Below, piece after piece: positions 1 through 9,159 of a stretch of DNA of 64,000 nucleotides. The number at the start of each line of letters is the position of its first letter. Positions within the stretch are counted from its first letter, which is position 1. The DNA comes from HGM04593 sp045631905 (GTDB lineage Bacteria > Bacteroidota > Bacteroidia > Bacteroidales > Bacteroidaceae): positions 1 to 64,000 of the forward strand of contig JAZQVO010000027.1 of the NCBI GenBank assembly GCA_045631905.1. The letters run 5' to 3'. The position numbers were made by a program, and so were the translations under genes. The notes under the pieces are model-generated. The model was not told where the DNA came from and did no database searches. It saw only the letters and a program-made list of their open reading frames with translations.

Positions 1-197
1 TCTCCCTTGTAGCGTGAACAAGGAGCGCAATCACAGTTGGCGTATTCAAGTTTATTAGGGTCGGGTATATAGTAACGCAACTCCCAAATCTTCTCTAAAT
101 CCTCTAAAAACCTGTTCGAGAAAATTTCGTTATGGGGTACTGAAACGGAGAAAGTTGAAAAACTCTCTCCGTTTTCTTTTTCAAAATTCAGAAACAT
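1..197 (-). CDS. Hypothetical protein, N-terminal part (runs off the left edge)
   Basis: An open frame on the minus strand starts at the ATG at 195-197, after the purine-rich stretch GAGGTGGGG, and stays open for 65 codons to the window edge, so the C-terminus is missing. The peptide begins MFLNFEKENGESFSTF and later reads YANCDCAPCSRYKG, a CxCxxC cluster that could bind metal. Amino-acid composition looks like a real protein, but I do not recognise the family. It diverges from rubredoxin. Existence is moderately sure; function is unknown. Confidence 0.55.
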   Translation of the reverse strand, partial: MFLNFEKENGESFSTFSVSVPHNEIFSNRFLEDLEKIWELRYYIPDPNKLEYANCDCAPCSRYKG

Positions 198-321
198 TTT
201 ACCCCACCTCAACGTAAAACCAAAATTCTTTTACCCACCTAAACATTTGCAAGTGAGCCTTTGTTATATACACAACACCTTGTTAAAAGGCCAAACCAAT
301 AACCATTAAAAGCGAAAAGAC

Positions 322-480
322 ATGGAAAAGTACAGATGCAAAGTATGCAAGTGGGTATACGACCCCGTATCAGGCGACCCCAAGAGCGGTATACAACCGG
401 GAGTAACATTCGAAAAACTACCAAATGAATGGAGATGCCCCGTGTGCAGCGCAGGAAAGGAACACTTCGAAAAGTATTGA
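322..480 (+). CDS. Rubredoxin
   Basis: A 52-residue protein, the usual rubredoxin size. The four iron ligands are two CxxC knuckles: Cys6-Lys-Val-Cys9 near the start and Cys39-Pro-Val-Cys42 near the end. The conserved Tyr13-Asp-Pro turn, Gly27 and Trp37 are also present. Rubredoxins are small cytoplasmic one-electron carriers; in anaerobes they often feed rubrerythrin or superoxide reductase in oxygen defence. No redox partner lies beside it here. The start is the only ATG that gives a complete N-terminus. It is a single-gene unit followed by a terminator at 512-557. Confidence 0.95.
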   Translation: MEKYRCKVCKWVYDPVSGDPKSGIQPGVTFEKLPNEWRCPVCSAGKEHFEKY

Positions 481-511
481 AAAAAACTTGTTCGATGGTT
501 TATAAATGAGT

Positions 512-557
512 AAAAAGAGCAGGTTACAAGCTTTGCAGAGCAAGAGCCTGCTTTTTA
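512..557. terminator. Bidirectional terminator between rubredoxin and the capsule locus
   Basis: AGCAGG (518-523) pairs with CCTGCT (547-552), with A runs before the left arm and T runs after the right arm, so it can work on both strands. It lies between the convergent ends of rubredoxin (480) and the EpsG-like gene (583). Confidence 0.7.
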
Positions 558-582
558 TTCATTTTTTACAGACACACAAACA

Positions 583-1620
583 TTAAATATATATCACCTT
601 GTTGTAGAACAAACTGATAAATAACAGAACACCCGCAACCGTCATCACCACAATTTTACCGAGCCACGCAGGCTTCACAGTATAAAATAACATGGGGAAA
701 AGAACAATCTCTACAATACCCAAGAGCTCGTTTACGCGCATGGCCACCACAGGCATCTCGTAAAGAGCAACCCATGCCGCGATTGACAGAATCTCAATCT
801 TCAACAACAAATAAACATTCTTGTTATACTCGTAGACCAACGAGCTTTTCCACAGCAGGAAGAGTGTCATGGCAATCTTGGTGAGAAGAACAAGATTAAA
901 AACATTTATCTCGTCCCACACACCTCCACCCGCCTGCAAAGCCTGATAGAGCCGAAGTTTTTCTTCGAAATAAGGTATAGGGATAGTTGTCAGCACGCTC
1001 ACATGCAGAAAGTAGAGCACATAAGCCACCGGGATAATTGCCATATAAAAGTAATATTGCCACTTTTTGAACGGTTTCCCATCGAAGAAGGCAAAAGCAA
1101 ACAAAATACAAGCCGTATAGTGAAACAACGTCGCAAAAAGAGCAAAAAGCAGATACCTGCGACGCTCCCCGTTACACAAATGGTAAAGAGCCAGCAGGAA
1201 GAAACCTGCCGACACACCCACACGTATCTGGTTCATACCGTGCAACAAATAGTAGTTCGACAGATATACAAGCAACGACAAGAACCATAGCGACGAAAGC
1301 CTCTTTACACCGGCAACATGAACACCCAAAGCAACAAGGGCATATATAAGAAACATATATACCACATTGTCAAAGAAAAGTTCCACAAACGACACGATAG
1401 CAATAAAAGTAATCTCCGTCGTGATTGAGAAACTTGTATTATACATCTCCACATAGGTCATATAGTCGTGGTCCACGTCATCGGGACGCAAGCCGGCCAC
1501 AAAAGCCATAAACACACCTATTACGAGCAAAGCATTAAGCCTTGTCCGTTCGGTGAGGCGGTCCTCCAAAAAGGCAAGACAACACAGCACCGCAAACAGA
1601 GAAAATATAATAAGCGACAC
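583..1620 (-). CDS. EpsG-family polysaccharide polymerase
   Basis: A 345-residue integral membrane protein with about nine or ten hydrophobic segments, of the EpsG/Wzy-like type, thought to polymerise lipid-linked repeat units at the periplasmic face of the inner membrane. A charged loop near residues 45-60 (GLRPDDVDHDY) and a later GMNQIR stretch (about 128-133) resemble the polar loops typical of this family. The start is GTG, one base after the stop of the upstream acyltransferase; the next in-frame ATG is about 38 codons in and would cut a membrane segment. It is the last gene of the capsule locus. A second, unrelated polymerase/ligase-type gene lies at 10802-11977. Confidence 0.8.
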   Translation of the reverse strand: MSLIIFSLFAVLCCLAFLEDRLTERTRLNALLVIGVFMAFVAGLRPDDVDHDYMTYVEMYNTSFSITTEITFIAIVSFVELFFDNVVYMFLIYALVALGVHVAGVKRLSSLWFLSLLVYLSNYYLLHGMNQIRVGVSAGFFLLALYHLCNGERRRYLLFALFATLFHYTACILFAFAFFDGKPFKKWQYYFYMAIIPVAYVLYFLHVSVLTTIPIPYFEEKLRLYQALQAGGGVWDEINVFNLVLLTKIAMTLFLLWKSSLVYEYNKNVYLLLKIEILSIAAWVALYEMPVVAMRVNELLGIVEIVLFPMLFYTVKPAWLGKIVVMTVAGVLLFISLFYNKVIYI

Positions 1621-1621
1621 T

Positions 1622-2260
1622 TTACTCGGGCTCTACAATCTTCAAGACCTTGGCAGGTATGCCCGCCACAATAGAATAAGGGGGAACATCTTTGGTAACA
1701 ACAGAATTTGCACCAATAACACTATGAGCACCAATAGTTACCCCGGGCATGATGGCACAATTCTCGCCAATAGTAGCACACTCGCCTATCACAACCTTAC
1801 CCCTTGAAAACAAGGGGCGATGACGCGGAGGCATCTGCAAATGAGCATACGACGAAGCACCATGAAAATGGTCGGTAATATAAGTTCTTTCACCTATCGA
1901 CACATAATCGCCTATAACCACCTCGTTAATGCAACCTATGTGACACAAAGGGTTTACAACTACGTTATTGCCAAGTCGCATCGAAGGTGTAAATTTTTCA
2001 CCTCTCCACTCGTCGGTAGCCTCCAAACGGCAATCCTTACCAAGAATAACATTATCTCCAAGCTCGATATATTTACCACCGACCACCCAAAAAGGTATAC
2101 CGAATGTATTGAGATTTGACGATTTTTTAAAGCGATGTCTCACAACAGACACATACATCTTCCACCTAAGAGAAGTCATAATCTGCGCAAAGCGTCCGCT
2201 CATCAACACGCCCAAAGGCCACAACAATATATCTATTAATTTTATTAAAAATTTACTCAT
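1622..2260 (-). CDS. Left-handed beta-helix acyltransferase (capsule sugar acetyltransferase, copy 1)
   Basis: A 212-residue protein of the LbetaH hexapeptide-repeat family. Repeats run through most of the chain (for example VVIGDYVSIGERTYI and VVIGECATIGENCAI) and end in the standard VPPYSIVAGIPAKV C-terminus shared by WcaF/maltose-acetyltransferase-type enzymes. By family it should move an acetyl or other acyl group from a CoA donor to a sugar of the repeat unit. It overlaps the upstream flippase by four bases (ATGA) and ends one base before the EpsG-like gene, so it is translationally coupled. Confidence 0.85.
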   Translation of the reverse strand: MSKFLIKLIDILLWPLGVLMSGRFAQIMTSLRWKMYVSVVRHRFKKSSNLNTFGIPFWVVGGKYIELGDNVILGKDCRLEATDEWRGEKFTPSMRLGNNVVVNPLCHIGCINEVVIGDYVSIGERTYITDHFHGASSYAHLQMPPRHRPLFSRGKVVIGECATIGENCAIMPGVTIGAHSVIGANSVVTKDVPPYSIVAGIPAKVLKIVEPE

Positions 2261-3771
2261 AGTATATGTATTTTTTTCAATATAAATTCTCTTTCATATT
2301 TTGTCAATCCAAGCAAGAGGACCGATAGTGCAATTATAACGATAGTAGCAACTACCACGATAAAACTACCCAGCAGCGAACCTGTCAAATAACAGTGTAA
2401 CACAAACGACGGCACAAGAGCCACAAAAGCAACCTTAACGATAGGAAGCAGTACTTGCGAAACAAACGAAGCAAACGACAAGCCAAACAACTTGCGACAG
2501 AAGAACATTCTGAGCACCTGAGCAACCAACGCCATAAACACCTGTGCCACGAAAGCCATCGCCGGATTGCCCGTAGCCCACACAAACAGCCAAGCCAAAG
2601 GCAAAGCACACAAGAGAGTGCAACCTATTACAATATGATAATTTTTAATTTTGCCCGTAGCCGCCACGCCTATCATCATTGAATTAGCAACCGCATCGAC
2701 AAGGGTTACACACAGCAACAGACGAGTAAAATCAACAGCATATGGTGGAACATCGACCAACCACAATTCCAAGATTGTCGGCATCTCCAAAGAGAGAGGC
2801 AATGCTATAAAAAGCAACAAAAAGAACGAGAAGCGCGATGAGCGCAACACCAATTTATTCATCGCCTCCAACTCGCCACCTGCATAACTCTTTGTTATTT
2901 GAGGATTAATAGCTGTTTGGAAACTTGCAGTAAAGGCCGTCACACCTGTTTGAACCTGAAAAGCCGCTCCACGAGCAGCATTCAACAAAGCACCACCAAA
3001 AGCATTCAACAAAAGGTTCATACCCTGCACATTGCATGCAAGAGCAAAATTACCAAACATACTCCACCCCGCAAACTTCAACATCTCGCCATATAACGCT
3101 TTGGTTTTTACCCAAACAAAAGCTAAGCCTTTAAAGTTAAATTCACAATACAAGCTATAAACCAAGCGCACAAAGAAAGCCTCGGCGAGCATCATCACCG
3201 CATATGCCTTTAATTTATCGCCCGGGCAATATGCAAGAGAAAGCACGATGCCCAATTTTAGTAACACATCAAGAATAGTTATGGTCGCAAACGCCTTCAT
3301 TTTCTCATATGCCACAATCGCTGAATTATAAGGCACGCTAAGCACTATACACACAGCCGACAACAACGAGCAATGATACACCCAAAGAGCCGCATCGAAA
3401 CGCTCCACGGGAATAACCATGTGGTTATATATATACCAAAGCCCCACGGTCTCACCCAACACAAGTATTAAAATAGCAAGCAAAAAATGAATAACAAGGC
3501 TCACCGAATAGACACTCTTTAAATAGTCGGCATCACCTTTACCTATGGCAAATGTAATAAAACGCTGTGTACAATTAAGCATGGAGTTATTAAGGAACAC
3601 CAAAATACCTATTGTGGCACCCACGACATCATATATGCCATAATCTTCAAAGCCAAGTTCCTTTATAACAGCTCGGGAGGTGTAGAAAAACACCGCCATC
3701 TGAAAAAGCATACGAAAGTACAGCACTATCGTATTCTTTGCCACCCTTCTATTATCAACAGCCGACTGCAT
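2257..3771 (-). CDS. Wzx-type lipid-linked oligosaccharide flippase (copy 1)
   Basis: A 504-residue multi-pass membrane protein of the polysaccharide biosynthesis/MATE-like superfamily with roughly 12-14 predicted helices. It starts with the common pattern of a short cytoplasmic N-terminus followed by NTIVLYFRMLFQMAVFFYTS. Such proteins flip undecaprenyl-linked repeat units across the inner membrane. The stop and start overlap with both neighbours (one base with the Wzz-like gene, four bases with the acyltransferase). A second flippase of similar length lies at 6467-8017; the two are clearly diverged, so this is not a recent duplication. Confidence 0.85.
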   Translation of the reverse strand: MQSAVDNRRVAKNTIVLYFRMLFQMAVFFYTSRAVIKELGFEDYGIYDVVGATIGILVFLNNSMLNCTQRFITFAIGKGDADYLKSVYSVSLVIHFLLAILILVLGETVGLWYIYNHMVIPVERFDAALWVYHCSLLSAVCIVLSVPYNSAIVAYEKMKAFATITILDVLLKLGIVLSLAYCPGDKLKAYAVMMLAEAFFVRLVYSLYCEFNFKGLAFVWVKTKALYGEMLKFAGWSMFGNFALACNVQGMNLLLNAFGGALLNAARGAAFQVQTGVTAFTASFQTAINPQITKSYAGGELEAMNKLVLRSSRFSFFLLLFIALPLSLEMPTILELWLVDVPPYAVDFTRLLLCVTLVDAVANSMMIGVAATGKIKNYHIVIGCTLLCALPLAWLFVWATGNPAMAFVAQVFMALVAQVLRMFFCRKLFGLSFASFVSQVLLPIVKVAFVALVPSFVLHCYLTGSLLGSFIVVVATIVIIALSVLLLGLTKYEREFILKKIHIL

Positions 3772-4829
3772 TATTTTTGCTTTGTTGCTTGGTCCTTAAT
3801 ATATACATATGCCGAAGCACCCATCGCACCCATCATCATAAAGGCAAGCATTATGAACAAACGACGCGGAGCCGAAGCTTTCAAAGGAACCGACGCACAC
3901 GACAGCACCGCGAAAGCAGGGGTATTCTCCTGTAATTTGGCACGTGTCAGTTGCAGTTGCTGCGAAGCCTGCGAATAATTTTGCTGTGCAAGCATCACAT
4001 CGTTCTCCAAACGAGCCTTTTGCATTGCTACCGACTGCAACTGCGCCCCTTTATGCCTGTCGCTAAAAACAGCATACTCATTTTGTATCTTTATGTATTC
4101 GGCACGAGCATCGTTATACAAGAGTTCAAAATATTTAAGGTCGTTACGAACCTTACATGTACGATAATCAATAATATGCTCTTGCAATTTATCCTTTATC
4201 ACATTTACCATAGTAGCCGAAATAAGCGGGTCCTGCGCTGTGTACTTCAATGTGATAACACCGGTTTTCTTATCGACAGCACAATTTATGGAAGAGCCTA
4301 TTGCAATAGTCAAAGCGTTATCCGTTTTCGACAAATGAAAAGGGTTTACACTTGCTACGCCACCTCCGAGCGATGTTTTTTCCTCCCCTTTTATCTTTTT
4401 AACCAAATTCTTACCCCACACAACAGGATACATCCACCATGCAAATTTCTGGTGTTTAAGCTGATAATTGTACAAGGTTGTGTTTATAGTACCGTCGAGC
4501 GAAACAACCTCGGTGGGAAACAAATCGACAAGAAACTGCTTAGAGCCTATTAATTCGGGATAAATCTCGGGATAAATAGCATCGCCACCTGCACCATCTA
4601 AACCCAAACCGGCCATGTCGGCAAGAGCTCCGAAACCACCCCCAAGGCTTGTATTTGAAGCCTCCGGCGCAAGCGTAACGCTCGATGTGTAGGTACGAGG
4701 CACGCTAAACGCATAAACCACGGCAACAACAAGCATTATTGCACTCACTTTTATTATAAATTTACGCTTTGCCCATAGCAAGAGAGCAATTTCGGTAAAA
4801 TCGATAGGTTTCTGTTTATTTTCGTTCAT
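3771..4829 (-). CDS. Wzz-type chain-length regulator (copy 2)
   Basis: A 352-residue polysaccharide co-polymerase without a tyrosine kinase domain. One membrane helix lies near residues 27-45 and another near 325-345; the periplasmic middle has a Gly-rich stretch (about 62-81) and a coiled-coil-rich second half (about 230-300). By family it forms an inner-membrane ring that sets polymer length. It is the first gene of the distal block (Wzz, flippase, acyltransferase, EpsG). A terminator palindrome upstream (4994-5049) suggests the block needs its own promoter, which I could not identify. Confidence 0.85.
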   Translation of the reverse strand: MNENKQKPIDFTEIALLLWAKRKFIIKVSAIMLVVAVVYAFSVPRTYTSSVTLAPEASNTSLGGGFGALADMAGLGLDGAGGDAIYPEIYPELIGSKQFLVDLFPTEVVSLDGTINTTLYNYQLKHQKFAWWMYPVVWGKNLVKKIKGEEKTSLGGGVASVNPFHLSKTDNALTIAIGSSINCAVDKKTGVITLKYTAQDPLISATMVNVIKDKLQEHIIDYRTCKVRNDLKYFELLYNDARAEYIKIQNEYAVFSDRHKGAQLQSVAMQKARLENDVMLAQQNYSQASQQLQLTRAKLQENTPAFAVLSCASVPLKASAPRRLFIMLAFMMMGAMGASAYVYIKDQATKQK

Positions 4830-4913
4830 AAATTCTTAACGCTCAATATCGGTTTATATAAATATATTTATATAACTCTAAGTTTTACAAAATATTGCAA
4901 AATATCGATTAAA

Positions 4914-4956
4914 TTTCTCACATACGAAGAGATTCTTGTGCAACATATGTGAGAAA
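4914..4956. repeat. 11-bp inverted repeat upstream of the distal capsule block
   Basis: TTTCTCACATA (4914-4924) and TATGTGAGAAA (4946-4956) are perfect inverted copies separated by 21 bases. The pair lies between the 4994-5049 terminator and the Wzz-like start at 4829, where a promoter for the distal block would be expected. It could be an operator or an RNA hairpin; the spacer is too short for a typical invertible promoter. Confidence 0.5.
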
Positions 4957-4993
4957 GCCCAGCAGAACAGTGCTTTAAAGAACCTTTGCACCA

Positions 4994-5049
4994 AATACAA
5001 ATAACATAAAAAACGGAAAATATTTTCCGTTTTTTATGTTATTTGTATT
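4994..5049 (-). terminator. 56-bp perfect palindromic terminator after the GT4 gene
   Basis: The 56 bases are a perfect palindrome (27-base arms around a central TA). On the minus strand the inner ACGGAAAA/TTTTCCGT stem is followed by TTTTT. The stop codon of the glycosyltransferase (5039-5041) and its last codons lie inside the right arm. It should end transcription of the proximal part of the locus, at least in part. Confidence 0.75.
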
Positions 5050-6166
5050 GAGATAAAATTTCATCTATTGTTCTGTCGTACTGTTCTATAATTCGTTTTA
5101 AATCAAAGTTATCCTCCATCAACTTACGCCCGTTACGGCCCAACTTTTCTCGTTCATGAGGGGTATTTTTCAACATTTTCTCCATAGCATCGGCAAGCGC
5201 TTCGGGGTTTTTGTCGGGGCAAAGATAACCATTATAACCATCTATCACCACTTCGCGACAACCCGGAACATCGGTAGCCACCAGCGGGAGCCCTTTTGCC
5301 GCCCCCTCCATCAGTGTAAAGGGAACGCCCTCACGATACGAAGGCAAAACCACACACGAAGAATTTTCCAAATAAGGAACCACATCGGGCACTTCACCTT
5401 CATACTCCACAATTCCCTCTTTCACCCACTCCTGCAACTGCTCTTTGCTTATTGTGGCAGGGTTACCCTCCCACACAGCACCCAAGAGGCGGAAAATAAC
5501 ATCGGGATATTTTTTCTTTAATATACGTGCCGCGGCAACAAACTCCCTGACACCTTTATCCATGAGCATTCTGCCCACAAGCAGAAAAACAAAAGGCTTC
5601 ACCTCCCCCTTTTTATCGAGCATTTTAAAACGACAAAGGTCTATACCCTCGCCGGGCAGTTGCTGTATCTTCTCATCAGACACGATTGATTCGTGACGGA
5701 AGGTTTCAATATCATCTTTATTGAGAAACCACACATAACTTGCCCTCTTGAAGGCCCAACGATAAAGCATCTTTACAATAGTTGTAATATATGTTCTTTG
5801 TATAAACACATATCCAAGACCTGTTGTAATGGGGAGATAAGGGATTTTAAGCCAACGAGCAGCCAAACTGCCATAAATATTAGGCTTAATAGTATATGTA
5901 ACGCTTAAATCGGGATTAAGGCGTTTCAATGTTTCATAATAGCGATATAAAAGTTTAGCATCGGAGATAGGGTTCACACCTTTGGGGTTCATAGGCATAT
6001 CACAAACCTCACAACCTAAATCAACCAATTTGGGAGTGTACACTTCATCATAAGGAGCCAACACCGATATACGGAAACCTCGCTCAACCATGTGGCGAAG
6101 CAATTTCCCCCTAAAATTATACATTCCCCATGCCGTATTTCCGGAAAAAGCTATGTGTACAGCCAT
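5039..6166 (-). CDS. GT4-family glycosyltransferase
   Basis: About 375 residues, two Rossmann-like GT-B domains, similar in layout to PglA/EpsD-type transferases. The N-terminal domain carries AFSGNTAWGMYNFRG and a TIKPNIYGSLAA segment. The C-terminal nucleotide-sugar domain has VGRMLMDKGV and the E-x7-E type region around REGVPFTLMEGAAKG. It should add a sugar to the undecaprenyl-diphosphate-linked acceptor at the cytoplasmic face. The ATG at 6166 is preferred over an upstream GTG at 6175. It is the only classical glycosyltransferase in the locus besides the priming enzyme, which is odd. It has its own 300-base upstream gap and a strong terminator behind it. Confidence 0.88.
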   Translation of the reverse strand: MAVHIAFSGNTAWGMYNFRGKLLRHMVERGFRISVLAPYDEVYTPKLVDLGCEVCDMPMNPKGVNPISDAKLLYRYYETLKRLNPDLSVTYTIKPNIYGSLAARWLKIPYLPITTGLGYVFIQRTYITTIVKMLYRWAFKRASYVWFLNKDDIETFRHESIVSDEKIQQLPGEGIDLCRFKMLDKKGEVKPFVFLLVGRMLMDKGVREFVAAARILKKKYPDVIFRLLGAVWEGNPATISKEQLQEWVKEGIVEYEGEVPDVVPYLENSSCVVLPSYREGVPFTLMEGAAKGLPLVATDVPGCREVVIDGYNGYLCPDKNPEALADAMEKMLKNTPHEREKLGRNGRKLMEDNFDLKRIIEQYDRTIDEILSQYK

Positions 6167-6466
6167 AATCCCCACTCTATTTTATATGCTATTTTAATTT
6201 AGTTTCTATGTTTCAGGCAATTATATACAAAAACCAAAAGATGCCTGCATCACTTTGTACATAAAAGCTTTTCGTTTTTAGGATAAAAAACCTTTGCAAC
6301 ATTAAATTTTATCCAAAACATTCTGCAAAAATCGTAAAAAAAAACAACATATGCAAATTTTAAAACATGTGTATTTTATTACGACCTTTGCTTTTAAGTT
6401 TAAACGCACAACCGCCTCTATTATTGTACCAAAACAGAAAAAAAAACACTTTTAAACAACAATATA
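6167..6466. other. 300-base non-coding gap inside the capsule locus
   Basis: No credible open frame. It is AT-rich and contains an inverted repeat GGATAAAA/TTTTATCC around 6281-6315 that could form a hairpin upstream of the glycosyltransferase. No clear TAnnTTTG promoter box was found on the minus strand, though a promoter for the glycosyltransferase is plausible here. Confidence 0.4.
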
Positions 6467-8017
6467 TTACCTTTTTTGGCGAGCACGGAATAATTTACGT
6501 ACCATAACAGCAATAATCGAGTTCACATTGTCCTTTTCCCACCTCGACAAGCATAGAAAATACCCACCAAAAATTATAAAAGAGAAGGAGAATAACGTAG
6601 TCAATATTAAACGCAACATACTATTACACTCCGTTATGTAACTATCGAAAAGCATTGTTGCAAAAAATGTCACGGTAGCAAGTGTCACACAAGGCAATAT
6701 TACCCCACAAGCATAAGGAGCTATTTGAACATTTGCATCTATTCTTGCTATAAGCACCCTAAGCAACAGACACACAACCTCCTCGGCTATAATGCAATAC
6801 ATTATCGCACCGGGTGAATAACCCATATTAAACAATATATAAGCGGCAGGCAAAGGCAACAAGTGCATAAAACCTACGATTATCTGTTGCAGTTTGATAT
6901 TGCCCACACTCTCCAGCGCTATCTGCAAACCTATTGAGAGCTGACCGATGAGAGCTATCAACAAAAAGCCACGACAAAACTCCAACACCCCCTCAGGAAT
7001 TTCCACAAGCCACATATCGAGCACATACTGCATATTGACATAGAGAGGAACAATAACAAGACTGAGCAAGATGAAAGAAATTTTCGAGGTCGTCGAAGCA
7101 AATTTAACCATTTGCTTATGAAGGCCCGCAGCCTCACTCTTTACAATTTGCGGACGCATGGGCCTCACCGAGGAGTTTGCAAAAAAGAGCAAAAAGCCGT
7201 TTAACTGTTGCGATATACCATAGGCCGCATTCACCGCAAGCCCGAAAAACTTATTTAACAGAATAGCCGCACCCTGATAACGAGCCAACGAGCAACCGGC
7301 ACCAATTAGATTCCAACCGGCAAACCCCATCATGCTTTTCACCAACGAAGCATCTTTTATCTCGCCCCACTCAAAATGCGTCTCCACATAATGTTTTCTG
7401 CAATATCCCTTTTTCAGCCAAAAAACCATTATGCCGGAACACATCACCAGCATCGCATATATAATTAGTTGGTTATCGGTCACGTAAAGCACCACCACCG
7501 AGGCCAGGAACTTAAAAACAGCATCAACAATGTTTATGCCTGCAATAACCACAATATCCTCCTTTGCATTCATCATGCCCTCGTAAGGAACAGCTACCAC
7601 AATAAACACAACGCTCACAACCATGCAAAGAAGCACTATAAGCGACTCGGTCCTTATCTCCTGCGGAATCTTCAACCAGCACTCCACAGCCGGAACACCT
7701 GCAACAAATATTATGAGTGCCAGAAGGGTGGCGATACAGATATGTATTACAACATTATTGTAAAAGACCTCCTTAACCTTTTCTGTATCGTTGGAACCTA
7801 AGGCATATGACAAATATCGTTGGGTTGCAACCGACATCGCCACATTTATAAAAGAGAACATGGCAACAATGTTGGCAATAAGTGTATATGCACCATACTG
7901 TGTGCTACCTAATGCCTGCAACACAAAACGTGTTGCGAGCAGGGCCACACCCATGGTTACCACCATGTTTGTGTACAATGCAATACTATTCATTGCGACT
8001 CTGTTAGCGGCTCTCAT
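6467..8017 (-). CDS. Wzx-type lipid-linked oligosaccharide flippase (copy 2)
   Basis: A 516-residue multi-pass membrane protein of the polysaccharide biosynthesis/MATE-like superfamily. It starts MRAANRVAMNSIALYTNMVV and has a long series of hydrophobic helices with a charged cytoplasmic segment near residues 205-230. It should flip undecaprenyl-linked units. It overlaps the upstream acyltransferase by 14 bases and is the last gene of the proximal block before the 300-base gap. The presence of two flippases suggests either two distinct repeat units or one structure handled in two forms. Confidence 0.85.
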   Translation of the reverse strand: MRAANRVAMNSIALYTNMVVTMGVALLATRFVLQALGSTQYGAYTLIANIVAMFSFINVAMSVATQRYLSYALGSNDTEKVKEVFYNNVVIHICIATLLALIIFVAGVPAVECWLKIPQEIRTESLIVLLCMVVSVVFIVVAVPYEGMMNAKEDIVVIAGINIVDAVFKFLASVVVLYVTDNQLIIYAMLVMCSGIMVFWLKKGYCRKHYVETHFEWGEIKDASLVKSMMGFAGWNLIGAGCSLARYQGAAILLNKFFGLAVNAAYGISQQLNGFLLFFANSSVRPMRPQIVKSEAAGLHKQMVKFASTTSKISFILLSLVIVPLYVNMQYVLDMWLVEIPEGVLEFCRGFLLIALIGQLSIGLQIALESVGNIKLQQIIVGFMHLLPLPAAYILFNMGYSPGAIMYCIIAEEVVCLLLRVLIARIDANVQIAPYACGVILPCVTLATVTFFATMLFDSYITECNSMLRLILTTLFSFSFIIFGGYFLCLSRWEKDNVNSIIAVMVRKLFRARQKR

Positions 8018-8714
8018 AAGTCTGTATACCTATTTTTTTTTCATACTCCTCCAACAAGGCTCGATCCTCGGGCGACATATTATCGACACCTAAACATTTT
8101 TTATCCTTCAGCACACCGGCAAACAGCTCTTGCAACTCACCGGCACTCAATCTCTCCTCTTTGGGGTAAAGTATCTCTTCGTGTTTAATTATTTGCTCCA
8201 TGGAAAAACGCGCCGCTATAACCTTTGCAGGCGAGCCCGCCACCACGGCATAAGGAGGAACAGGCTTTGTGACCACACTGCCTGCCGCCACCACAGCACC
8301 GCGACCTATGCGACTGCGCGAAAGAAGAATACACTCAGCACCAACCCAAGCATCTTCCTCAATGACAACCGTTGCCTTAATATCATTAATATGCAAAGTG
8401 CTTAAAAACTGCGGAAGCCCCACTGTGGGCACATGCTCGCTGGCTATGATGGTTGTACCGGCTCCCACCGCCGAATATTTTTTTACGACCAATTTACCAC
8501 CTGCATTTATAACCCTCACACCGGGTTGCAAACGGGTATAATCGTCGAGCTCCACACTCATAGGGTCCAGGCTCAACGGGCCGAAGAGCTGAGAGTTCTC
8601 GCCCCATTTGGCATAATTTTTCTTTTTGGTATTTTTAAAATTCACAAGATAAGGTGCCAGATAACGAGCTCTGGTAACATCGGAAAATATCTTTCTAAAA
8701 AATTTCTTAACCAT
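8004..8714 (-). CDS. Left-handed beta-helix acyltransferase (capsule sugar acetyltransferase, copy 2)
   Basis: A 236-residue LbetaH protein. Hexapeptide repeats cover about residues 40-175, including VVIEEDAWVGAECILL and the family-typical VPPYAVVAGSPAKV near 150-165, followed by a helical C-terminal tail of about 65 residues. An acyl-CoA-dependent O- or N-acetyltransferase acting on a sugar precursor or the repeat unit is the likely role. It overlaps the flippase downstream by 14 bases. It has a longer C-terminal extension than copy 1, so the two probably modify different positions. Confidence 0.85.
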   Translation of the reverse strand: MVKKFFRKIFSDVTRARYLAPYLVNFKNTKKKNYAKWGENSQLFGPLSLDPMSVELDDYTRLQPGVRVINAGGKLVVKKYSAVGAGTTIIASEHVPTVGLPQFLSTLHINDIKATVVIEEDAWVGAECILLSRSRIGRGAVVAAGSVVTKPVPPYAVVAGSPAKVIAARFSMEQIIKHEEILYPKEERLSAGELQELFAGVLKDKKCLGVDNMSPEDRALLEEYEKKIGIQTYESR

Positions 8715-8731
8715 ATCACCCCTTGTTTAAA

Positions 8732-9151
8732 TTACCATTTTCTAAAATAATATACCCTGTCGGTGGTCGAAAGCACCATATTATCCTTGTCGAGCCTTTC
8801 AACGTCGAACACCTCACCCGACACATTAAATATGAAAAAACTATTTAAAGCCCCCTCATCGCAAATATCGGCACTCCCAGGATACTCCTTAAAACCACTC
8901 ATGGTTATTTTGCCGGACTCATGTGCAAAATTCCCCATATACAGAAACGGCATACCCTCCTCGTAATATCGGCCGAACATCACTATATGTCGTTGAAACG
9001 AATAATATATACGTTCGGGACAAAACTCCATGCCATCACAAGTAACCCTCTCCAAACGCCACATACCATCGAGGTCACCATTGACAAAAGCCTTGTCACA
9101 TGCCGACAAAGTTAATAATATTATAAATATAACAAACAATTTTTTAATCAT
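8732..9151 (-). CDS. Small lipoprotein, lipocalin-like
   Basis: A 139-residue protein with a lipoprotein signal peptide (hydrophobic residues 4-16, lipobox LSAC with Cys18). The mature part starts a DGMWRLERV strand, typical of the lipocalin-like lipoproteins common in Bacteroidales, and ends in a beta-rich VYYFRKW. No enzymatic motif is visible. It lies between the Wzi-like gene and an acyltransferase with short gaps, so it belongs to the capsule operon; a role in assembly or stress sensing at the outer membrane is only a guess. Confidence 0.7.
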   Translation of the reverse strand: MIKKLFVIFIILLTLSACDKAFVNGDLDGMWRLERVTCDGMEFCPERIYYSFQRHIVMFGRYYEEGMPFLYMGNFAHESGKITMSGFKEYPGSADICDEGALNSFFIFNVSGEVFDVERLDKDNMVLSTTDRVYYFRKW

Positions 9152-9159
9152 TTGATTTA

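Noticed and set aside
141..183. A terminator-like hairpin (AAACGGAGA ... TCTCCGTTT with a T-run)
   Set aside because: It lies inside the first codons of the partial gene at 1-197, and no plus-strand gene to its left is visible that it would end.
4914..4956. An invertible (phase-variable) capsule promoter
   Set aside because: The arms are only 11 bp and the spacer 21 bp, too small to hold a promoter, and no recombinase gene is nearby.
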